Notes: generated by a model not told the origin, from the sequence alone. DNA of 64,000 bases from Hofstenia miamia (GCA_004352715.1 SCFE01000059.1:1765338-1829337), one strand, 5' to 3'. Numbered from the stretch's first letter, positions 11,524-24,000 are shown. Program-made: numbers and translations.

Positions 11524-12977
11524 TTATATGCAGTATGCAATGTATTTAATCAATGCAAAATTTTAATAAGTGATTGTTGAATGTCAATGCTTAACAACTT
11601 TGTGTTAGCAATTGTTTGTTGTGGAGTATGCTTATAAACATCAGCCTTATACAATGCAATTTTGCTTACTCTGTTATGTAGCTAACTTGCTATTGATAGT
11701 AGGTGATTTAAGTTTGGACAATAGACCAAATTAGTAATGGATAGTATAGCTTCACAATACTTTTTGGAAATTATATATGTAATTAATTCTTGATAATTCT
11801 AGAAATGAGATACTTTAGAAATCCTGCAAAATTTTAAAATTTCTTTAAGAATCTTTAAAATTCTTGCGAATTTCTTGAAATGATTTGATCAAAATTGCTT
11901 ATATTATCCTTAGAAACTTTGACAAGTGTTACATTGAACTATTATATGGGTTGTTACATGTATGTGCTTTGTCGCATAACATCTAGTGCACAGCAAATCT
12001 TTTAATTTTCCCACTACTGGCTACCACGTACTATGCATGTTTGAAATAAACAAATATTTTTGTTTGTTTTGATGAAAATATGCTGTTTTCCTTTGAGACT
12101 AATCTAATCTGCTTGAACACTAGGTTGTACACTATAAAAGAGAATTTGCACAGATTTTACCATGCTCTTTCAAAATTTTTGTCACAGTAAAAGATCTAGA
12201 TCTATTTGGATTCCTTTTCGTACTATTATACCATTTTATTACATTCATTTTGTTATTTTAAGTTTTTAAATTGATTTTAGGGATTCCAAGAACTTTTGAA
12301 AGTGGAATTTTTTTAAAGTTCCCAAATGAACAAGTTTTCCAATAAAGGAAAAGGGTTTGGCCTTTTATTATTTGGGGCCAGGTCAATCCAAAAATCTTGG
12401 CCTATTTCCAGGCTTGCATTATCAATGACGGTCCAGGATAAGTGGAACCACAATCCTGGAACCAGGATTTCCTTCTATTAATGGCCTACCTTAGCCGCCT
12501 TTGGGGGATTTACGGTAATATTTATAATTAATTAGTTTGTTATCCAATATAGCCCATACTTGTACATTGCCAACCCCAACAGGAAAAGGAAATAAGTATT
12601 TTATTGTTTTTAATTTTTAAAAATAAAAAAATTTAATGGAATTACTTTAAAAAAATTTAGAAAACCTCCGTTCATTTGTTCACAAAATTGAATTTTTAAA
12701 TTTTAATATTAAAAATAAAACGCCGGGGGCTGGGATTTATCGAAATCGAATATAAAATCAAATGGATTAGCAAAGTATTTCATTTCATGCATTTGTTTCA
12801 ATAATTTGGACTATTTGAAATGTAACTTTTTATTTGTACAATTAAATAGTAACGGTGTTAATTAATTGAAGTTCATTCCAATTTTATTTTGGTTTAATCC
12901 AAAAAATTTTTTTTAACCAAAAAAAGGTTTGGGACTTAACCAGAATCAAAAACTTCCTTATAAAAAAAATAACTTAA
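11524..12977. other. Intron 2 of copy A, right part
   Basis: AT-rich. No feature recognised. Confidence 0.5.
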
Positions 12978-13134
12978 ATGTGTTATTTCTTTCATTGCCT
13001 GTAGAATTTCCAAGCCATCAAGGATAAGATTCTTGTTAGTTTCCTGTAAATAAAAAAAATGGAATGCTTGCTCGGCTCTTGGCCTTTCTTCCTTTTTTAA
13101 TGTTGGAACCTGTTCCAAATGTGAACGAATGTGT
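12978..13134 (-). CDS. MCFD2-like copy A exon 2 (degenerate EF-hand 1)
   Basis: Exactly 157 bases, as in copy B. It is preceded by TTTAG and encodes HIRSHLEQVPTLKKEERPRA, then a hydrophobic helix and the loop ETNKNLILDGLE. The donor position reads TTAAGT. Read-through would add LSYFFYKEVFDSG and stop. Confidence 0.8.
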
Positions 13135-15844
13135 CTAAATGAATATATTCGAATTTTTTACCAAAATAATGCAGTAATTTGACAATAGTATAAAAAATTA
13201 ATTGTTCAAATGTTAAAAAATTAATAAGAATGTTCAGGAGCAACAACAGAAAGGTCAGAACTAAAAATTGAATGATATAAATTTGAGATATTGATAATGA
13301 TAAAGATTTTGCACGATCGCAAATAGATCGGATGCAGTGGCGCCGGAAATGGGGTGGCAAGGGTCGCGAGCACCACACCACTATTTGGATTGGGGTATTT
13401 GTGTGTGCTGCCACCCCCCCCCCCTATCTAAGATTGGTATAGTGACTAAAACTCATTTTAACAAATCGGAGGCAGATCCAAGTTCTTTAAAAAGGCTTTA
13501 TTCGGAAGATCTGATCAATATTTATTATTTCAAACCTAAATTTGCAGTGAACAATCATTATGAAAACGTGAATTTAATCGCAAGTTGCTAGCACTCATTG
13601 CCATAGGCAGAGTGAATGTCCCCTCTCCAATAAGGCGAATAATTGGAATAAATTTTGATGTTACAAACCTACCAATGCTTAACTGAACAAACTTCTTTGC
13701 TGTATGACATGCGACATTTTACAACCAAGCTATTTCTATGTGTATAAATTTCATTTTCTTAACTCAAAAACTAAAAAAAAAACCAAAATCCATTGCTAAT
13801 AATTTTTATGCGTATTACTTATATGTTTAGATGGCAAATCGAATTCTCATGTTCTAGCCTAAATTTAAAAGAACTAACACTGCTGATTTGTATTGAAAAA
13901 TTATTTTTTAATGAAAAAGCAATTCCAAATTTAATATATGCATACAGATTTCTGAAGATTTGTTGAAAGTTTCTAGAAAAAATATTTTTAACTACAGTGC
14001 TAAAGAAATATGGATGTCGGAATAAGGGCAAACATAATAGTGTTATCTGTGTAGATAGGTTATAAGAAAAATCATGGCATCAAATAATTGGATTGGTCTA
14101 AAATACAAAAACTTAAATAAAATTTCCAAATAAAAGTCAAAGTTTTGGCCCCTGAATGTCGAATCGCTTCCGGCGTCTCTGATTTGATGTGCAGAACGCC
14201 GATTAATTCAATGCACAAAAATTGTTTGAATACCATTACTTCGATAGTTTTATAAGAGTCTTGGATTGCAATTTTCTTCAAATTCTTTAAAATTGGGGCA
14301 TACGTGTTCATATAGACTGTGTCGAAGAAAAGTTAAAGTTATAATTTAGCAAGCATATATTTAAATGCAAACTGCACATTGCATCTTTAAAAATACTATC
14401 CGTTTGGTCCATATTTTCTAACAATTTTCTCTAAATTTGAAAATCATAGAATAACGACACATCTATAAGTATATTGGCTTCACTCTTATGGTAAAAATGT
14501 ATGAAGAAAGTTATTTCTGTGCTAGACCTACATTAAATTTTTCACTTTTTCAAAGGAAAATCCTATTTTTGCAAAAAAACGTTTCAAATTGTTCCCATTA
14601 CTAGTGGTCAGATAAGAATGGGGGCAAATGACCATAGTAGCAAACGCTATTTCGTTTTCTGTAAATAGACCATTCAAATTTCCTTCAAATATGTCCTGCG
14701 TAAACTCAGAAGTCGTTGCGCTGTAGGCAATTCTCTATCCATTGGTTAGGGTTGTTTATTTTTTGGTCATATTTGAAAAGTTGTGTTTGAAGAAACTGAT
14801 GTGGCGCAGTGTTGCTTAATAATCACTGAGCAAAAAATAATTTTGAAATTGGTTGGATTTCAGATCTCCTTCAAATGCGATGAAGTTTTGCCCTAAAAAT
14901 TTCCATATTTAGGGAAATTTAGATTATTATATCATGCATACGTAATGTGATTGATACACACGTTAATATACTCAGATTTTTACAACAAAATGATTGAGTA
15001 TATTTTCATTGGGTATTTTAAGCTATTTTCTTAAAAAATGTTATCCCTTAATTTTCATTCATAATGATCATAGATTTCCATAAATTTAATTTTCTGATTC
15101 ATATCCAATGGATATCCATGGATTGAATCGAGCCCTTTTTTGAACCAAATCCAAGGCAACCATGTTTTATGTGTAATATAGTAATAAGTACAGTGATAAT
15201 ATTGAAAGTTTACACAGCTTAAATGTATACAATAAGTCGTGCATGTATGTGCAAGCATGTAGGTATGTACATGTATTCATGTTTGTATCAATATGTTTAC
15301 ATGAAAATGATTGCTCGTATATAATATAACAGCTATGATGGAGCCACTTTGGTATGCATTTCCTTACCTATTATACAGTGATCATACAAATAAATTCTAA
15401 CCATATAGTTCTAGTTTTACTTAGGCCTATTGAATATCAGATTTTATGTATGCTTACGTGGCTGTTCAATCTTTCAAATGTGAGTATGGAATTCTTTTGC
15501 TGCTACCTTGAAATGCTTTCCCCATATTGAGTGCCCAGCATGAGATCACATTTCAAGGTAGCACCAAAAGAACTACAAGTCATTGAACCTAATTCATTTT
15601 TCACATAAAAAATTTCTAAATTTATAAATTTCAGCTTTGTATCTTCTTTGGAATGCATTTTGCCCTTCAATTCGACCTTAGGGTCACAATGTTATTAATA
15701 AATCTATCTTTCTCTCTCTCTTTCAGAAAATATTACAAGACAAAAAATAGAATTCATTTATATTGCACTTCCTCACTTGCTATAGTACAGAATTGATGAA
15801 CTGATTACTTTGTCTTAATTTTTGTATTTTCTATTGGAAATAAT
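13135..15844. other. Intron 1 of copy A
   Basis: Mostly featureless AT-rich sequence. Around 13332-13430 a CAGTGGCGCCGG motif and a GGGGTGGCA/TGCCACCCC inverted pair ending in a C run look like remains of a hAT-type MITE, but no target duplication is visible. A strong hairpin lies at 15492-15572. Confidence 0.45.
15492..15572. repeat. Pre-miRNA-sized hairpin
   Basis: Arms 15492-15515 and 15549-15572 pair over 24 bases with one mismatch around a 33-base loop. The core of one arm is TGCTACCTTGAAATG. Size and geometry fit a microRNA precursor or a small MITE. Expression cannot be judged from sequence. Confidence 0.5.
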
Positions 15845-16620
15845 GGAACAGTGGAAATAACCTGAGGGTTAGAGATGTTGGCATGGCAAAGCAAAATGCA
15901 TTGTGGACTGGAGTTTGAGTTTTCAGAATGGGTTAGAAGCAGATTAATGGTATACGCATCAACCGAATGGAATCATAAAGAATATGTTGGTTAAGATACT
16001 GTGTATATTCAAAATACAAACTAACAAAGTGATTGCAGCAAGGAGCAGTGGCGTACGCAGGGGGACATTGTGGAATGTCCCCCCGTCAGGTTTCCAAATT
16101 TGATTTTGACTGGATAAATCAAAAAATTTTTCGTAAAAAATTGAAAAATTTAAAATCTAGGATCGTGAACTGCATCTTAGGGTCTATTTTCTCAATATTT
16201 TCAAAAATTTTCGCGGGCTTTGCACCGCATTAGGTAATCATGATAATTCCCCCCTGTCAGAAAATCCTGCGTACGTCCCTGGCAAGGAGGACCAGATCTA
16301 GTAGTATTAAATAAAGGAGAAGCATGGGAACAATTATAGAGTAGCGGTAATAAAAGACTAAAATGCAGAAAACATGAAGTTGAAACTGACAAATAAATGG
16401 ACTTGCTAGAGGACAAAGAGAAGTTTTGGAAGTTAAAATAGTTCAAGTAGTACCTAAGCACAAGGACCACTAAGCAAGAGACATAAGAGATACCTGAAGG
16501 GGATTAGCAAAGTGAAGATGGATGCAATACATAATGCGAGAAGGTTAGAAAAGCTATGGTTCTAAGGTCTTTCCTGAGCTCAGAGTTACACCAGTATAAA
16601 GATGTGAGAAGGAAAATAAT
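15845..16620 (+). pseudogene. Decayed LINE restriction-like endonuclease domain
   Basis: Frameshifted pieces read VKILCIFKIQTNKVIAAR and then PDLVVLNKGEAWEQL, the pattern W-D-F-x-I-Q-T-D and R-R-P-D-I-V-V-x-D-K of the PD-(D/E)XK-type endonuclease found at the C-terminus of R2/R4-like non-LTR retrotransposons. EIPEGD and a leucine-rich tail follow, and the unit ends in a short (AAT)n run near 16615. A hAT MITE (16046-16281) splits it. Several stops and shifts mean it is dead. Family assignment rests on motif memory. Confidence 0.5.
16046..16281. mobile_element. hAT-type MITE, 236 bp, perfect 8-bp target duplication
   Basis: The ends are CAGTGGCGTACGCAGG and, on the other strand, CAGGGACGTACGCAGG, each followed by a G run. 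The flanks are identical 8-mers GCAAGGAG (16038-16045 and 16282-16289). It has no coding potential. It inserted into the decayed LINE endonuclease sequence, so it is younger than that relic. Confidence 0.85.
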
Positions 16621-17123
16621 TGTAATAATAATAACTAACCTACATTTTCCATATCAATGTTAAAAATTCAAAAAACAAACTTGTTTCTTATTTGGTAACA
16701 GTGTGCTAGTGAGATGGTTTGTTTATTTGCTGTGTTATTTGTGTCGTATAGCTGGAATGCCTAAAGCACATACCTAAACAGAGGTGTTATTGCACATTAG
16801 TAAAGTATATTTGATACTTTCAACTGAATTGTTAGAACAAGTGAATAATCATTATTAATGTGATTTATGCTGCTATCTTCTAATATAATTTTCCTTTCTT
16901 AATTTTATATGTTGACGACCTTCTCAATCTATTCTTAATAAATTGAAAATGGCGATTGAGATTCCAAATGCTTTCAAGTTTTGCCTTGTTGACATAAAAC
17001 TACTTATTAGCAATAAAACGAATGATCACGACTGTGTAACTTGAATGAAACATCTTAGTTATAGAATAACATTTTATGTTATTCATAGCAGTAATTAATT
17101 TGTAAAATACAAAAAATGATTAC
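16621..17123. other. Intron 1 of copy A near exon 1
   Basis: Nothing recognised. Confidence 0.5.
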
Positions 17124-17266
17124 GCTTCTTCGTTGTCAAAATTTCCTTTCATTATTTCTTGGGCACGCTGCTGAAATTCTTTGGAAGTCATTGGTTCTCG
17201 TTTGTGATCATTATGACATGATATTTCAGAAAACAAAACAACAATAAGTAAGTACGATGATTGCAT
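17124..17266 (-). CDS. MCFD2-like copy A exon 1 (signal peptide)
   Basis: The ATG at 17264-17266 starts MQSSYLLIVVLFSEISC, a typical cleavable signal peptide, followed by a charged HNDHKREP stretch and the helix MTSKEFQQRAQEIMKG. It ends in phase 2 (GAA GAA GC) before a GTAATC donor. TTTTAG stands three bases upstream of the ATG. Confidence 0.8.
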
Positions 17267-17269
17267 TAT

Positions 17270-17484
17270 CTAAAACAATTGAAACGGCTAAGTTACAGAA
17301 ATATTGTTGTATAAAGATGAACATTAAAAAATAACTTTATGTACGGTGTTAACAACGACGTTAGACATCTTATCTTGTAAGCTATTTGCTTTAAGAAAAT
17401 ATAAATGCTTTGCTTAACCTTATCGCCACTGTTAAATAACTGAAACCTCATTGCAGTTTTATTACAGTAAAATTAAAATATCTT

Positions 17485-17517
<33 letters not shown>

Positions 17518-19133
17518 TAGTTTTTTACTTAAGATTTAAGGAATAACTTATTTAGAAGATACCGTCTTAGTCTTGCTACAACTCGTCAACGGTCCTATTT
17601 TGATCTCCCTGATCAGAAAGAAGACTTATGGTTATCCTCTATTTTGCTGTGCATAGACTTCAATGTGGTGTCATTGAACTCGTTATGAACTCTATCCATT
17701 TGAATTGTCATGGAATCAGAAGTGGTCACAATTTTCTTCTAACAGCATTAGGCTAGATATGACTTACATCATTGCCATAATGAACAGTCTCCTCGTGCCT
17801 TCCTATATGAAAATTCATTTATTGCAATGGGGGGAAATATCTTAAAATAATGTAATGATGTAGCTCGTATTTTTATAAATGAAAGATTCCAAAATTTCAA
17901 ATATTAAAGTTCAGTAATCGTTTTTTAACATTCACTTAATATAAAAGAGATTGTCAGCAGGAATGCAAGATTCAAGCTTTGATAATCCAATTCAACACAT
18001 TCGTTTTGAGGATGTGTGTATGTCTTTATTATCACGATAGTGCAATATAAAAGTAAAAAAAAGAAATAACATAATACATTTGAATTAAATTGATTTTACA
18101 ACCAAAAAGTTCAATCTTAAATTTAATTGAACACAGTTAATTAAAAAATTTTAAAAATTCTCATGAACGTATTAATAATTAGTTTTTTTAAATTATGAAC
18201 ATTAAAAATTATTCATAAGCACTTTTCATTGTTTTATCAAAGTAATTTCTGTATTTTATAAGATGTATAATTTCAAATGAATGACAAGAAGTTAGATTTG
18301 AGTTACTCGAATTATAACTTGTTTTAAGTACTTGCAATTCAACATCTAGAACATTGTTTTCCGAAAATACATAAGATAGTTTTCATTTAGAGTATTTTTA
18401 CAATTAGCAAATTTTTAAATAAAATAATTTCTTGAAGGTATCATTGTATTGTCTCAATGCAGTATTAAAAAATGAGTTCTGTTTAGCTTAAATTATGTAT
18501 TGTTACATTGAAGCATTTTCGGCAATCCTATGAAATTTTTATCAAATTTTATGGAGATGTTTATTTGAATTAACTGTTTAGGATTTGGAAATGGTTACAG
18601 GTAAAAATGTACGAACTATAACTTCATTTATGAACGCTTGTAAATAGTTCTTTGCTTGTATTTGAAAATCGAATAATGCTACAATTTAAATTACTAATTA
18701 CAAATAATAGAGAAATTGCATCACTGCTGTTCTGCTCTCAAAAACATTGCTTATGGTTTTCATATCAATAACAGTTTCTTTTAAAATGATTGAATGTGGT
18801 TCCTAAATAAAAATTTTGAATCAAAAGTAACCAATGAGTATCTTAGGGATATGATTTCGGTAGTTTTGGTATTTTAACCATTATAAGCATATTTGAATTA
18901 TAACTTTGAATGCTATGATGATTAAGTAAACAAAATTGATCTTGGCATTGATTATTCACAACCTATACATTGAAATGTAACTGCATAAATATTCAAAGCT
19001 TAATTCAGTATTGTTTATTAACTTATTTTCAGATTTGTCCTCTGGAAAATATATACAGTAAAATTATTGTCCGCCAGTAGTTTGCAATTGTAAAACACAC
19101 ATTAGTGCTACTTCTATGAAACTAATTAATACC
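17270..19133. other. Upstream of copy A
   Basis: AT-rich sequence with a (TA)n run at 17487-17516. It should hold the untranslated first exon and promoter of copy A, but I cannot place them. Confidence 0.4.
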
Positions 19134-19137
19134 ATAA

Positions 19138-20459
19138 TGTAGAATCGCGGGCTGCATTTACACTAGAAAACTAATTGACTCTGCAGAAGGTTTTTCATAG
19201 AGATACGATGACAGCCCCGATTCTGGGAAAACAGGAAAAGAGAACTTATATAAACATTGGTAATTCATCCAAGTAATAGATACTTTAGGTAACTCCAAGA
19301 TGACCAACTCACATGGCTTCCAGCCGAAGCGGAGTCTTCAGGACCAGTATAGTGCTCGACTTAGTGCATGGTGTTACCCTATTTGTCTCACTTATTAATT
19401 TCTATCTCATAGACAAAATAAACATCTCATTTTCATTGTTATCTCTCAGCTCACTAAATAATAGTCTGTAATTGCCAGACATTCGTGCTAGCCAACGGCA
19501 TGGTTTCATCACAGTGTCATAAAGTATAGGTGCATGTACGTGTTGAACATTGAACGAAAGTTTTATTGTTGCCTTATGCGTAACCGTATTCATAACCTAA
19601 TAGGTCCACAATTTGGGCTGGTAAGATCTGCCGATCTCCAGGAGCTACGTGTCGCCCTGTACTTTGAGAAAGCATTCCCAAATTGTCGCCGCACTTACGC
19701 AATTATTTTCATATTCAAAAAACAATAATCAAATAGCGGAAGAGAAAGTGAACAGTAATTGAGGCTAGATAAAATCTATTGACCTTTCTCAACAGTGTTT
19801 CTCAATTTATACACTTTCAAATAATTACCTGCCTTTGTTTACAACTACAGTTAATCACAAAATAGTCATGTCATTGACTTATTAACTTCCCTCGCAAATT
19901 AAATTTGAGCATATAATTATGTAGCACCAAATCGAGGGGACATGACATGGTTTTCGTAAACCGAAATCAAAATAAGGGGATACGTCATACTGACGTCATG
20001 ACAAATATAAATATAATAAATAATAATCACGAATTTTCCCCGAGTGACTCTACACGCCCCCCTTGCTCAAATTAATTCTGCGGTAGTAGGTGGAGGGCNT
20101 TACGCAATTATTTTCATATTCAAAAAACAATAATCAAATAGCGGAAGAGAAAGTGAACAGTAATTGAGGCTAGATAAAATCTATTGACCTTTCTCAACAG
20201 TGTTTCTCAATTTATACACTTTCAAATAATTACCTGCCTTTGTTTACAACTACAGTTAATCACAAAATAGTCGTGTCATTGACTTATTAACTTCCCTCGC
20301 AAATTAAATTTGAGCATATAATTATGTAGCACCAAATCGAGGGGACATGACATGGTTTTCGTAAACCGAAATCAAAATAAGGGGATACGTCATACTGACG
20401 TCATGACAAATATAAATATAATAAATAATAATCACGAATTTTCCCCGAGTGACTCTACA
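19138..20459 (-). repeat. Gypsy-1 3' LTR (with artefactual internal duplication)
   Basis: Begins TGTAGAATCGCGGG and ends GACTCTACA. It measures 1322 bp. Removing the 405-bp repeat around the N at 20099 leaves 917 bp, exactly the length of the other LTR, so the repeat is an assembly error. Confidence 0.85.
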
Positions 20460-20503
20460 CGCCCCCCTTGCTCAAATTAATTCTGCGGTAGTAGGTGGAG
20501 GGC
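19695..20503. repeat. Direct duplication around a lone N (assembly join)
   Basis: 19695-20098 and 20100-20503 are the same 404 bases with a single noted difference (TAGTCATG versus TAGTCGTG), separated by one N. Confidence 0.9.
20460..20480 (-). other. Gypsy-1 polypurine tract
   Basis: On the coding strand the bases just before the 3' LTR read GAGCAAGGGGGGCG, the expected place and composition for the plus-strand primer. Confidence 0.6.
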
Positions 20504-20711
20504 ATTCCCGAGACTATCTTCTGGATGGTGGTAATCATTTCTATAACTAACACTGTCTCCCATTCTTTTACATCAACATACTGGGGTTCACATGAAAGTT
20601 GCATTTATACTCCTCTTTGTGTGACTACTTCATCTCTTAACTTGAAGAATCATAATGCAGGTAAATTGTAAAATCCTCATCAAACCACGTGTGCACCATA
20701 CTTTGCCAATA

Positions 20712-21068
20712 TTAGCAACTAATTCCCTCGAGCATTTTCGAGTTGTAGCATATAATTGCATTGACTTTTGGACGTTTTTCTGCATCAATTATAAAAGGTA
20801 TTATATCAATAGAGCAACCTAACTTTTTAGTATTGTAAGTCCATCGTAGTTGGTTCTGCGTCTCTTCCGAAATGTTATCGCAGATGTAATGTACTGCTCG
20901 ACGTGTAGCTATGAAATAGGGGTGTAGTGCTTCTTCACCAACTTTAGACATCTTTTTCTTTCGTTCTTCTGTCTTCCTAGATCTGACTGTTGAAGTAACG
21001 GTAGATGAACTAACAGAGGTCGAGGGGGCTATCGAATCACTCATTGGGGAGGTATTTACATTTTGCAA
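20712..21068 (-). CDS. Gypsy-1 third ORF, 118 aa, function unknown
   Basis: An intact frame starts 13 bases before the pol stop in a different frame and occupies the position where some Gypsy elements carry env. It has a Ser/Thr-rich start, a basic stretch (RSRKTEERKKKMSKVGEE) and a mixed C-terminal half (RRAVHYICDNISEETQNQLR). I see no signal peptide, transmembrane segment or cysteine pattern, so it is not an envelope protein. It is the only ORF of the element without a stop. Confidence 0.5.
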   Translation of the reverse strand: MQNVNTSPMSDSIAPSTSVSSSTVTSTVRSRKTEERKKKMSKVGEEALHPYFIATRRAVHYICDNISEETQNQLRWTYNTKKLGCSIDIIPFIIDAEKRPKVNAIICYNSKMLEGISC

Positions 21069-24000
21069 TGCACTAAATGGGCTACGTAGGTTTTGTGTTT
21101 TTCAAGTTTGTAAGGTTTTGTTGCCAGCTCTGCTCGCACACGTGGAAGTACGTGTCCCCCCACATAGTAGCGAGATGAGGACGGTTTCAATGCTGTCTGC
21201 TCTCCTAATTGTGGAGCTACATGTCGCCCACACGGGATAGGACTCTGCTCAGCACCTTCATGTCGTCCTCTTTTGTTTTCGCGTGCCTCATCAAGCGAAG
21301 ATCTGTGTCTCCCACGCCTAGATGAGGATGTGCCATCATGTCTGCTAACCTCCATTTTCTTCTCACTCGTCAACAGGGCGGAGGAGCTGGCGACTCGCGT
21401 TTTTTCTTCCCTATTGGTATCATTCCTAAACATATCTATAAGGTTAAGGTCCCAAATATTGGGATCATAAGTTTGATTGTCTCTGGCTCGCCTTGAAGGC
21501 AACACTCGTGAGCCACAATTATTTACAATATCAGTTTCAAAATCGGTATCATAAACATCTTCCTCAGCAAATTCAGTTAAATTACTGTAAGTTGCAAATT
21601 CATTGATACCGTTATCAATTAATGTAAATTCATTATTGTCATCAATGATTACATTCTCAATGTCTTTGATTGTTCATTTCAGTCTCTGAAAATGTACGGT
21701 TTTACCGTTATTAAGTGTATAGGTGTTGTGGTCGAGCACTTTCTCCACAGTAAATGGTCCTTACCAATTATTGGCTAATTTCCGTATTTGATTGTGGTCG
21801 GTTGTTACACAAGGTAGATACGCAAATACTTTATCTCCTCGCTGATGTGATTCACCATACAATTTTTTATTAAATGTTCTCTTTTGTCGAATACTAGATT
21901 GACTAGTGTTATGACAGATGGTTAAGTGAATCTGCTGCATATCACATAACAACTGATTTACATATTTATCTAAGGTAATTTCTGAATAGTTAGGATACAT
22001 CATTGATAAAGAGGTTAGTGCTTCTCGACCAAATATAGCTTTAAACGGACTGACCCCAGTTGTAGAATGAACTGATGTATTATAAAAGAATTCAATACAT
22101 TCTATTACCCGTCGCCAATTTTTCCCTGCTGCTCACAATAAAGCCACCCTGATTAATTTTATCAGAGTTCTGTTTAGCCGTTCCACTAAACCATTGGCTT
22201 GAGGGTGGTATGCAGTAGTAAAATCGTGTATTATTTCTAATTCAGACATAAGGGTTTTCATCAAATTACTTTCGAACTGTGGACCATGATCCGAGATAAG
22301 CTGGGACATAGGGCCATATTTTAAAATCCATTCCTTTACTATCTTATCAACTACTCTTTCAGCGTGTGTGCTATCCATTGGAATTATTCTAGCGTATTTA
22401 GTAAAATGATCCACTATCACGAGTAGATATTGAAACCCCTAATCGTCGCAAGATAATTGTTCCAGGTCCATATGCACAATTTCATTGGCGCTATTGGCAG
22501 CACGACACTCTAATTCAGCCCATTGTTCTGGGAAATGAGAGGAGTTATTCAAAAGACACTTCCCACATTTATCTATTACATCCTGAACGGTTGATCTAAT
22601 TCCAATGGTAACATACCGAGAATTAAACGTCTTTTCGGTTTGGATAATCCCTAAATGCCCCCTTTCATGAACTCTTCTCACGAGATCCCTTTTAAAATAT
22701 TCAGGAATCGCAAGGCGATTATTCCGACTTTTAGTGTATAGTAGTCCTTTCTCTGTCATCGTCCAGTTATATTGATTGTAATACCTAGTCGCACTATGTG
22801 AAAGGGGGAAGAAGGGGTCCTTCATCCTTTTCATAATATTGGAGAGTATCAGATCATTTTGTTGATTTTAAATGATTTCTTCTTCAGATATCTCCTCTTG
22901 TATTAAGATTGGCAAAATTTCTCTACCATTTCAGTCAGCATTTATTTTGGGGATCAACTCATATTCAGTGTGAGGTATAAATCCGAATGGAATCTTCTCC
23001 CCAGCTGGCTTTTTTAAATCTCTCTCATAGCTGGGCAGCGCTGTCCAATAGTCAGCATTCAGATGTAAACGTCCAGGGAGATGTTTTATCGAAAAAGAAA
23101 AATCATTAAGATATTCTATCCATCTGGCTACTATATTGGACTTATCTCCTGAGAACTTTTTAGGCCAAGCCAGCGCACTGTTGTCAGTACATACAATGAA
23201 CTTACGACCCAATATAAAATATCGAAATTTCTTGAGCGACTCCACTAAGGCTAACATCTCGCATTTGGTCGCGCCGTAATTTTTCTCAGCAGCTCATAGT
23301 TTTCTACTAAAATATTGAACCGGGCTTTCAACTCCATTTATCTCTTGGCTCAAAACGCCACTAATGGCGACAGCGCTCGCATCACAGTCTACAATGAAAT
23401 CCTTTGTATAATCCGGGGTATTTAATGACGGTATCTTTTTAAGCTCGGTTTTGATTCTTTCTAATGTTTCCTGCTCGGTCCATGTTCATTTGAATTCGTG
23501 AGATTTTTTAAGTAATTGAGAGATGGATTTTGTTTTTTTGGCCAAATCTGGGACAAACATTCCGTAGTAATTTAAGAATCCCATGAGTCTCTGCACATCT
23601 TTTCTGCTTCTGGGTGTCTCAATCTTTTCTAAAAACTGCTTTGCATTGGTTTTTATAGAGATCCTTCCGTGTTCTATTACTCTGCCCAAGAACGTGACTT
23701 TAATCTGCGCCAAAGAACATTTATTACCATTCACTTTAAGTCCGGTTTCTTGCAACAATTCCAAGGTCCGATTTAGTTTCTCAAGATGTTCATCAAAAGT
23801 GTTGCTTGCTACGAGGATATCATCAATATATGCTGAAATCCCAGGTTCGAGAATGTTGGACTTGTTGGTCAATACTTTGGTAACATAATGCTGAAAGGTC
23901 GCTGGGGCATTGCACAATCCGAAGGCCATATATTTCCATTCATAAAGGCCGTAGGGTGTAATGAATGCGGTTTTTGGAATGTTGGACAGACGCATCGGTA

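Larger units (their letters stand above)
2808..17269 (-). pseudogene. MCFD2/CGREF1-like secreted EF-hand gene, copy A (splice-damaged)
   Basis: Four coding exons spread over 14.5 kb would encode about 146 residues, the size of MCFD2, a calcium-binding lumenal partner of the cargo receptor LMAN1. Exon 1 gives a signal peptide (MQSSYLLIVVLFSEISC). Exon 2 gives a helix (HIRSHLEQ) and EF-hand 1. Exon 3 gives a linker helix. Exon 4 gives EF-hand 2 with the intact loop DKNLDGFIDYYE. Splice phases (2, 0, 0) and exon sizes match copy B at 38-44 kb. Two lesions are visible. The donor after exon 2 is TTAAGT instead of GTAAGT (12972-12977). EF-hand 1 reads ETNKNLILDGLE, replacing the loop position 1 and 3 aspartates. 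Introns are 4.0, 3.0 and 7.0 kb. A TTTTAG acceptor three bases before the ATG indicates an upstream non-coding exon. Reading frames are otherwise clean, so inactivation, if real, is recent. Confidence 0.75.

Noticed and set aside
13332-13430. hAT element end (CAGTGGCGCCGG... to a C run)
   Set aside because: Only one convincing end and no 8-bp duplication.
20712-21068. Envelope gene in Gypsy-1
   Set aside because: No signal peptide, transmembrane segment, cleavage site or glycosylation-rich ectodomain in the 118 residues.
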